Source: Acanthaster planci
Taxonomy: Eukaryota > Echinodermata > Asteroidea > Valvatida > Acanthasteridae
DNA length: 64,000 nt
Assembly: GCF_001949145.1 (NCBI RefSeq)
Contig: NW_019091509.1
Span: 549,036 to 613,035 of the forward strand
Direction of reading: 5' to 3'
In this document: positions 57,901 through 64,000 of the stretch, one piece after another
How the letters are laid out: every line of letters begins with the position of its first letter
Position numbering within the stretch: the stretch's first letter is position 1
Translations under genes and position numbers: made by a program
Notes under the pieces: model-generated
Databases searched by the model: none
Seen by the model: the letters and a program-made list of their open reading frames with translations, nothing else
Told to the model about the DNA's origin: nothing

Positions 57901-59147
57901 TTCAGAAGAATGCCAGCCGACTCAAAATTTGTCTTCCATTCTAATAATATACGGTGTTTTGATTAAAATTTCTCAAAAAGTTTTTAGGCTGTTGGTAAAA
58001 AAATTGACAAACTAAATTGTCCAGAGCACAGGATTATGCATCCTTTTTCAGATACATAACAGGGAGGAAAGTGATAACCGTTTTGTTTTGTGTCATAACT
58101 GGAATCTCCCTTGCTAATTTTCAGTTTTATTTACCACAATAAAAACTGAGGTCCACACGTAAATAAAAGGAGTCTTTCTTGATTGAGTAAGATATACTCT
58201 GGTTATTATTTTCTTTCAGTTTGACGGCAACTTTTGCAAGTATTGGTGCAGCTGGTATCCCGCAGGCCGGGCTGGTAACCATGGTAATTGTTCTTAGCGC
58301 CGTTGGCTTGCCAACTGATGACATAGCTCTTATTCTTGCTGTGGACTTTATTTTGTAAGTATAACTCCCCGGGCTAGGTACATAAGTCATTATGTACAAG
58401 GTTATTTTATTGTCAACAATACTGGATTACAGAAGAGACACGCTATCCGCCGCAAGGAGAAGCATCCCCTCATTGGTTGAAAAGGACCATGAGTCGGGAG
58501 TGTTCGTTTTGTTCAAGTGGGAGCAACGAGCACGCAACGCATGTAGCTCGTAGTCGTTCTTGAATCAGCTATATAAATTTCCTACAAAGGAGCCTCCGTT
58601 GCTAGGAAAATCGCGCACTCTCTTGCTCCAGCTCGAGGCCCATACGCATGATGTGATACAGTTACAATGTTAATGCTTAAAATATACCGCTGACCAAAGA
58701 ATGGGTCTTGTTATGTTTCACCGACCAAATAGCCTGCACATACCAACCCACGCTCTTAAATATAACTGGTAATCATATGGTTACTTTGCTAAATGAATCA
58801 GACATTTCCATCGATATTTTGTGGATAGTCGGTCACCGCCATCTTATGCTTCTATGTATATTATTCTCCACGGGAATTACAGCACCTCTATTATTCTGAT
58901 TGCGTTTTTATTATGCAGGGACCGAATTCGAACCATGATCAACGTTGAGGGCGACGCAATTGGCACAGGGATCGTAGCACACCTTTCCAGGCATGATCTT
59001 GTTAAAGAAGACGTTATCCAACAGGGCACTGAAGATAACGTTGTGTTTGGGAACAGGTATGCTATGAATGGGGGCGAGGTAGCAGGCGTTGAAGCTACCA
59101 ATGGAGCGTCTATTATATCTACTCTCTATGAACAAACTAACATGTGA
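45428..59147 (+). CDS. SLC1-family glutamate transporter (EAAT) with giant extracellular loop, 8 exons
   Basis: Join: 45428-45957, 53023-53065, 53610-54290, 54550-55124, 55683-55916, 57616-57810, 58220-58354 and 58919-59147. That is 2622 bases, 873 residues; every junction is GT-AG with matching phase. Family core: TM1-3 in exon 1, '[10 protein letters not shown]' in exon 2, TM4c in exon 4, 'TRKNPF' in exon 5, the SSSSATLP hairpin-1 at the exon 5/6 junction, 'NMDGT' (721-725), '[11 protein letters not shown]' hairpin 2, and TM8 D799, R802, T803, N806, D810. The Arg predicts acidic amino-acid transport: Na+-driven glutamate/aspartate uptake at the plasma membrane. The C-terminus QTNM resembles a class I PDZ ligand. 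Usual length is about 500-580; the excess is a ~365-residue 4B-4C loop encoded by exons 3 and 4. Confidence 0.96.
48805..49235. repeat. Inverted-repeat pair in intron 1
   Basis: TTTACTACACCTCATAAA near 48811 pairs with TTTTATGAGGTGTAGTAAA near 49206. The second end continues ACAAATA as in the 40.3-kb MITE, suggesting related termini. Confidence 0.45.
50045..50218 (+). repeat. GAGACC/CAAGACC hexamer-like array 1
   Basis: Imperfect iterations of GAGACC, GAGACCAAGACC and GAGACTGAGAC. The same type recurs at 51188-51362 in the same orientation. Confidence 0.75.
50462..50590 (-). pseudogene. BED-type zinc finger relic (hAT transposon-derived)
   Basis: The minus strand reads '[20 protein letters not shown]' and then '[10 protein letters not shown]' to a stop. 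The Cys-x2-Cys, Thr-Ser and His-x4-His arrangement is that of BED fingers found at the N-terminus of hAT transposases. No transposase catalytic domain follows, so only the DNA-binding part of an element survives, between two GAGACC arrays. Confidence 0.65.
50900..50946. repeat. 47-bp perfect palindrome (22-bp arms, 3-bp spacer)
   Basis: The left arm starts ATCAAAGATTGTATAGC, and the right arm is its exact reverse complement, separated by GCA. A degenerate relative lies near 36020-36062. Confidence 0.85.
51188..51362 (+). repeat. GAGACC hexamer-like array 2
   Basis: Iterations of GAGACCGAGACC, GGTCTCGAGAC and CCGAGAC, with a poly-A interruption near 51320. Paired with array 1 around the BED finger relic. 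Confidence 0.75.
53023..53065 (+). CDS. Transporter exon 2 (43-bp microexon)
   Basis: It lies between the acceptor TTTTCTCTAAAG and the donor GTATGT. It completes Leu177 and encodes [14 protein letters not shown] (178-191), matching the conserved 'NLFPPNLVEA'-type segment after TM4a in SLC1 transporters. It is too short for ORF finding and was recognised by homology; the phase fits on both sides. Confidence 0.92.
53610..54290 (+). CDS. Transporter exon 3: novel extracellular loop, part 1 (227 aa)
   Basis: Residues 192-418, phase 0 at both ends. The acceptor is TCGTCCACAATACAG and the donor CAG|GTAAGA. The start '[10 protein letters not shown]' aligns with the conserved 'YKT..E' after exon 2 in ordinary EAATs. 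The rest has no counterpart I know. It is rich in Leu, Ser, Thr and Asp, has no Cys, and carries sequons at N223 (NQS), N249 (NGT), N299 (NTT), N322 (NIT) and N355 (NAS). Helix-like heptads such as '[18 protein letters not shown]' and '[17 protein letters not shown]' suggest a helical bundle outside the cell. Confidence 0.9.
54550..55124 (+). CDS. Transporter exon 4: loop part 2, TM4c and TM5 start
   Basis: Residues 419-610. It follows acceptor TTTTGTGACAG and ends ATG TG|GTAAGT, splitting Trp610. The first ~140 residues extend the extra loop, including '[13 protein letters not shown]', which resembles '[13 protein letters not shown]' in exon 3, and a sequon at N487 (NLT). From ~559 the ordinary family resumes: '[20 protein letters not shown]' (TM4c) and '[18 protein letters not shown]' (TM5). 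The loop therefore ends where known EAATs resume TM4c. Confidence 0.93.
55683..55916 (+). CDS. Transporter exon 5: TM5-TM6 and start of hairpin 1
   Basis: Residues 610-688. '[12 protein letters not shown]' continues TM5, '[19 protein letters not shown]' is TM6, and 'TRKNPF' is the conserved cytoplasmic turn. The exon ends within the serine-rich tip of hairpin 1 (ALGTSS|S). Donor AG|GTAAGA. Confidence 0.95.
56951..57001. repeat. Small 18-bp inverted repeat in intron 5
   Basis: CACGAAATTTGTCGACCC and its reverse complement with one mismatch, separated by 15 bases. It is intronic, between exons 5 and 6. Confidence 0.6.
57616..57810 (+). CDS. Transporter exon 6: hairpin 1 and TM7
   Basis: Residues 688-753. 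'[13 protein letters not shown]' completes hairpin 1. '[20 protein letters not shown]' is TM7 with the Na+-coordinating NMDGT (721-725) and the conserved Glu. It ends 'IITV' before GTACTT. Confidence 0.95.
58220..58354 (+). CDS. Transporter exon 7: hairpin 2
   Basis: Residues 753-798. '[18 protein letters not shown]' is the hairpin-2 gate. '[20 protein letters not shown]' leads to TM8. Acceptor TTTCTTTCAG, donor TT|GTAAGT. Confidence 0.95.
58919..59147 (+). CDS. Transporter exon 8: TM8 and C-terminus
   Basis: Residues 798-873. It starts '[19 protein letters not shown]', with substrate-binding D799, R802 (selects acidic substrates), T803, N806 and D810. Glu808 replaces the Leu usual at 'NVLGD'. 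'HLSRHDL' begins the cytoplasmic tail, which ends QTNM, a class I PDZ-like motif comparable to the ETKM end of EAAT1. Stop at 59145-59147. Confidence 0.94.
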
Positions 59148-59362
59148 ACGCCTGATGAAATCAGACCCGTTGCGAAGGCCCATGTTAAGTGTTGAGAAAA
59201 GCACACAGATTTATCATTTGTTCTGGGGAGGGGTAAAGGAAGAGGGCTGTAGTGGGGAGAGGCGCTAGTCATATTGCATGGGGCACTGGTGTAACGGAAA
59301 GAATCGATCATAAGTCGGTGCGTAAAAGCGTGTGGCGACCTAACACTTGTAATACTCACAAG

Positions 59363-59405
59363 AATATAATATCAAATCAGTGCTCTGACATACGTGATTG
59401 CCAAA
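59363..59405 (+). repeat. Solo MITE terminal repeat in 3' flank of transporter
   Basis: AAGAATATAATATCAAATC and AGTGCTCTGACATACGTGATTGCC match the terminus and first internal unit of the 38.58-kb MITE. The other end is missing. Confidence 0.7.
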
Positions 59406-59520
59406 ACTTGTAATACTCATATACGGTACTGTAAGATGGAAACCCCACTGTTGGAAGTGGTCAGCTCTACAGTACTTGCTGACTGTGGAGTCACCTCTGT
59501 TTCGGCTGAAGTTGAAGGAA

Positions 59521-59526
59521 AATAAA
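59521..59526 (+). terminator. Candidate polyadenylation signal (AATAAA)
   Basis: The first clear AATAAA downstream of the transporter stop codon, 374 bases after it. Another AATAAA near 59655 is an alternative. Confidence 0.4.
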
Positions 59527-60060
59527 TAAGTTCTTTTAGCTTTCTGTACTGCTTTAAATAGTTAATGAATTATTTTCCTCTTTCCAAATGTAACCATTAA
59601 TTATTATAGGTCACAATTATTATAAGTCTCATGGTGTAGAGTAATTAAAAGAAAAATAAAACCTTCTAGTAAAAATGTTGTTTGAGATCAGCAAAAAGTA
59701 CAAGTGATAATAAGGATAGTTGTTATTTGTTGTGTATTAAAAACTATACTATTACATTCACGACGGGAGAAGTTTATGAAACATAAAATCATCGTCAACA
59801 GTCTGCATCAAACGTATATGCTTTTGCATCCGTATACGTTCGTGTGTATTTCGTCAGTGTGTTATTATATTTAAATGCTGTAGTCAAAGAAATGTAATTC
59901 ACAGACTGGAATTATGTCTGCAGAAAGCATTTCAGGTTTGTTAACGATGTGGGCTATTTTACTTAATTACCATCTGAATCTTGAAGTCAATTGCTTAAAG
60001 TGTCGTAGGGCAATGTGAGCACGAGTCCACGTTGTGACGGACTCGGATTCGGGCCCAGAG

Positions 60061-60400
60061 ATTACTCTGACCATAGCACTCTTGATAAAAGTGACATTTT
60101 ATTGATTGTACACAAACCATCGCTCCTAATGATTCGTGCACAAACCGGAATGAGCCAATAAGAAAATGGCGATGATGGTCCATGTACTGACAGATGTGAC
60201 CAATAAGAGAGCACATAATCTCCCGGCGGGCCAGGGATCGAAGGTGATTGTGCAACTCTTATTGGCCAAGTTCTATTAGTGCGCAAACTATGCGCGCCGT
60301 TTCCTTATTGCCTCAGTCCAGTTTGTGCACAAGCCATCAGTACCGATGGTTTATGTCAATCAATAAAGTGTCACTTTTATTGAGAGTGTCCGAGTAATGC
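60061..60400. mobile_element. ~340-bp MITE with ~60-bp imperfect TIRs
   Basis: ATTACTCTGACCATAGCACTCTTGATAAAAGTGACATTTTATTGATTG..AAACCATCG pairs with CGATGGTTTATGTCAATCAATAAAGTG..ACTTTTATTGAGAGTGTCCGAGTAAT. No coding capacity. It lies beyond the transporter gene. Confidence 0.7.
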
Positions 60401-60477
60401 GGCTCTTGAATGAATTCTTTTTAGCATCCTAAGCAGCCTTTCTATGTAAAATGAGGAAACAAATAGGAACAGGTTGA

Positions 60478-60632
60478 CTCCTGGTAATGCGAGCTCGGGT
60501 AAGACGAGACTCCGGTTTAGACGAGCAATTTGCCCGTCCCGACTGAATTGTGCACATTCCTATGAGGGAAAAATGCGTAATACGAGCTCAGATGTTACGA
60601 GATTTCGGTTAAGACGAGCATTTTTTTTGTGC
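60478..60632 (+). repeat. Two diverged direct repeats (GTAATNCGAGCTC ... GTTNAGACGAG)
   Basis: TAATGCGAGCTCGGGTAAGACGAG and TAATACGAGCTCAGATGTTACGAG, each followed by a TTTCGGTTNAGACGAGCA-like end, about 110 bases apart. Probably part of a decayed DNA transposon. Confidence 0.5.
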
Positions 60633-60639
60633 ACTGGCC

Positions 60640-63539
60640 GAGTGCAAATCTATTGTTATCTGTCTATTTAGCGCAAGCTTTTTTGAAGGCAACTTGTCAA
60701 TCAGCCAGTCCATTCAATTTTGAAAAGGGCCTCCGCAATTTATGCGCATACAGTTGAACAGCGCTGCGGCTTTCCCTCACCGAATCAAACAATGGGCGTT
60801 TGCGGTTCCTGTACCAAGCCCAGAAATTCCTTCTGGCGGCTCTCGTACCGCCCGAACAAAGGCGAGTGCCGCCAAAAGTGCCGCGTTGTTTAGGACAGTG
60901 GTGAACAAAAGAAATCTTTCGTTTGATTCCCCGCCCCCCCCAAAAAAAATCCCCCAAACCAATGCCCCAAGGAAACTAATAAAAATTGTGTTCCGTATAA
61001 CAACTGGCCCCCATAATGCCCACCCCCGTCAAAAAATCATAACCCGCTCCCCAGCGTAACATGAAAATATCGCCCCGTCCGAATTTGAAATTTCTATAAA
61101 TTCTCAAGAAAATCATGACTAAACCGTGGTTTTCAGTCCAAAAAATATTTAAGAAAATTACATCCAAAAGTTTTGAAGAAAAAAGTGTATCTCTCGCTAT
61201 TAATTTTTCACCGAACCCACAAGCCTTTCCAAAGTAAAATCCCATATTTCCCCTGTACTGTCCACACCACTAACAGCTAGTTTTCTCCCATATTATGTGC
61301 AATAAGCGCAGCTCTGGTGTTGGTTACCAACTAAAATATGAATATACATACGTTAAGCGCTTGCATGTGGGTCTCATCACTCTAACACTTTCGTACCGTT
61401 TCCATCTAAAGGGGGATGCTTTGCCCATAAAACGCAAGGTATGTTGAGTTCTTATTTGGCCAAACACTTTTCCAAGGACAATAGAATTCCTATCTTTTAT
61501 TTTAATAGTAACAAAGTGTCAGGCTGTAGCCAGGCAGCATTGGCCGACTGCATGAAATTTTTATTTCATGTAACGTCATGTGCACTGTTTTGTTCTTGTC
61601 CCATCAACTGAAGTTTTGAAGTTAAAGGTTGTTTGCAAACTCACAAAGCAATTACTTTTAATTACCATGTCGGCAGTATCACAAGCAACTGAAACACTTG
61701 ATATTAGTTCATGAGTTGTACATTTAAAACACAGAATCAGAGGGCGTTTTGCTCTATCCTGCAAGCGTAACTGCACGGTGATCTTGTATACTCTGTGGAG
61801 CAGACTTGCAGTTTAATTTTAAGAAATAAATGAATTTTTAATTTGAAAATTACAGCTTAAAACATTTCTTTCTAAAGACTCTTTTTTGTAGTTAACTTGC
61901 CTAACATTTCTTTCTGGACTCTTTCTGTTTTGAAGTTAAAGTATATGGATTTTACGTAGTTTTTATGTAGCTTTTGGAAATGATTTTCTTATAAATTTTC
62001 CAGAATAATTAATCTATTAAGAATAATTTTGTGCCACTTGGAAATGTCAGTCCCCATTTTTTCATATCCACAAGCACAATATTCATAATGGGACCATGGG
62101 ACCACTAAATAAAACAATAATTATACCAGATGGTTTGAAGTAATTCCTTTTCAGTAAAGACCTCGAAACGACGAACACACACACGACATAGGCCTATGGG
62201 GAACCATGTGTGGCTGGAATATTACTAGTGTCCTAACCGCTTGATTTTTGAGGTCGAAATTTGACTCCCAAAATTCCTTCCTTCTACAGTCACCACAAAA
62301 CCTGCATGTTTTGAATGTATGGCTGTGTCAAAAATATAATCTATTTTCAAATGATCTTTCCCAATATAAACATTTTGTATATGGAAGGCGTTTTGTATCC
62401 CAAAAAGGAAGGAACAATCCTGGACGACATGTCTATTTTCGTACGTTTTCATGGGTGCCACTTCATGAAAATTTCAACTCTACAAGTAATACTCGATCGA
62501 GTACGAATGAAAACTTCAGAAGTCACGAATGTGTGTTTTAAAATCAAAGTCTGTTAAAGTTTACATCACTTTTAGCCGCTGCACCTTTACCATTTAGCAC
62601 GTATTTCCACAGTGTGATTGAATGCTACTTATATATCTCACTTGTATATACAATTGATACGAAGGTTTAGTGGCACATAAAGTCTTGTAATCATTCTGTA
62701 TTGCATATCATATGTGTATGCTTTACCTGTGATTATTTACTATGATACAAGTAGTTTTCATTATTTGAATTTAACTGATTTTATCTCAATCACAATTGCG
62801 TTTTACTGTATACCTGAATTTCACCTCTGCATCTTATAGCAATAAACTTGTCAAGTATATAACTTTTGTTATTTACAAACCAACGTGTCAATTTGAATTA
62901 AAGGAATGAAATCAACGGTAAGGCTTATGCTAGTGAAGCCATCCATTTTTCTCATCATTTTCCTGAGCTTAATATATAAATTTAACATTAATTACGTTTT
63001 TAAAGCACCAAATCTGTCATCAAATAGAATAGGCGTTGTACATCATCAAATGTAATTCAAAAACACCTAAGACAGTTTCTGAGCCATTCGTATTGGTCGG
63101 AAGCCGATCACGTGGCCAGTCTCAAACGGCTGATAAATCACCGGCTCGCAGAAGCACACACCGTTAGCAGAAGGGTGTGTTTGAAAATAAAAAGAATTTA
63201 AACTCGTTTTGACTGTCTAACTGAGAAGGTATTTATGAATCTGAATACATATGTGTCTGGCTGGTCTTCTTATGAGAGTGGACGCTTAGTCGCGTCAAGG
63301 CTGCATCAAAATCTGTTATCTAGAGCTAGATCTACATCTTCGCTTCATTGGAAATAGCTCTGGAAGTCCATTTCGGAAACGACCTATTAGACCAACCATG
63401 CTTATTATTTTTCCCTCATTACAAGCTCACAGTGTACGCTGCTAGCTGAGCACAAATTGTGAACTGGGGGATGGAGCTAAAATGGTCATGTTCCCTTACA
63501 AAATATACAGAGAGTTGTTATGTACAACCATGAGTGTGG
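60640..63539. other. Intergenic, no recognisable gene
   Basis: Short ORFs only, several over low-complexity C- or A-runs. No motif or splice structure can be supported. Confidence 0.5.
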
Positions 63540-64000
63540 ATCTATGGGGATATATCCCTCCCTTTGAACCCCCCCCACACGCACGTTTTCATGATGAGAA
63601 AAAAATATGGCGGATTGGAAGAATTTTTCAGACTTCCCATCAACCAGTATGTATTTAACAGCACTATAAAAGGGGAAACAAATTTAAAAAGTCGTTTCAA
63701 ATAATGATTTCTTGCCCTTTAAGACGTACATGTATTACCCGTTATAAAAAATTAATATCTCCCCTACGCAAACTAGGCTACATCTTTGGAAATTGGACCA
63801 GGCCATACACTTTCTGATAAGGTTCGGCAAGAAGGTATTAGGCCCTACATGTTCCTCTGTATCATGAACGTCGTTCCCTAGTATCATATGATGTGAGCAC
63901 CCCCTCCCCCATATTCAATTTCCATGGCCGGAGAAGTCGTCTCCCTACTCCCACAATCCCCCATTCCCTTTCTTCTCGGCACAAAATTAATTTACGCCAC
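63540..64000 (+). repeat. Dispersed repeat, copy 2
   Basis: Diverged copy of 19955-20330 with the same order of landmarks, running to the end of the window (CTTTCTTCTCGGCACAAAATTAATTTACGCCAC). Confidence 0.65.

Overview
This is eukaryotic (animal) genomic DNA: genes are split by GT-AG introns, intergenic space is large and AT-rich, and degenerate transposons of many classes are interleaved. Penelope-like elements, a Crypton-type tyrosine recombinase, a Polinton/adintovirus-like relic, short MITEs with ends like GGGCCCAATTTCAT, and the two genes present suggest a marine invertebrate, probably a deuterostome such as an echinoderm, hemichordate or amphioxus. The species is an inference. Two assembly gaps occur (15570-16100 and 32077-32802).

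Two host genes can be assembled exon by exon. (1) On the minus strand, five exons from 28670 down to 12049 encode the start of a secreted protein resembling FG-GAP/VCBS beta-propellers. It has a signal peptide and a DxDxDG calcium-type loop, the splice phases agree throughout, and a TATA box lies upstream. Its 3' end was not found. (2) On the plus strand, eight exons from 45428 to 59147 encode a complete SLC1-family excitatory amino acid (glutamate) transporter of 873 residues. It has a TATA box and an E-box upstream and a PDZ-ligand-like C-terminus. Family members usually have about 500-580 residues. The excess lies in the extracellular loop between TM4b and TM4c, which is about 365 residues here instead of about 50. 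This loop has no cysteine, is rich in predicted helix, carries six N-glycosylation sequons and appears internally repeated. I consider it the most novel item in the window.

Region by region: 0-1.5 kb and 10.9-11.8 kb hold related satellite-like repeats with CRE and E-box cores. 3.7-8.3 kb is a Polinton/adintovirus-like relic (broken PolB, gutted integrase, small intact ORFs). 9.65-10.66 kb is a Penelope GIY-YIG module between near-identical inverted arms. 12.0-28.7 kb is the propeller-like gene, whose introns contain a second ~145-bp satellite, a Penelope RT, a LINE and a 1.4-kb foldback element. 28.8-38 kb is mostly unassigned, with a foldback repeat at 35.5-36.2 kb. 38.1-41 kb holds Crypton and Gypsy relics and MITEs. 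45.3-59.5 kb is the transporter gene; its 7-kb first intron holds a hAT-type BED zinc-finger relic between GAGACC hexamer arrays and a near-perfect palindrome. 60-64 kb holds MITEs and dispersed repeats.
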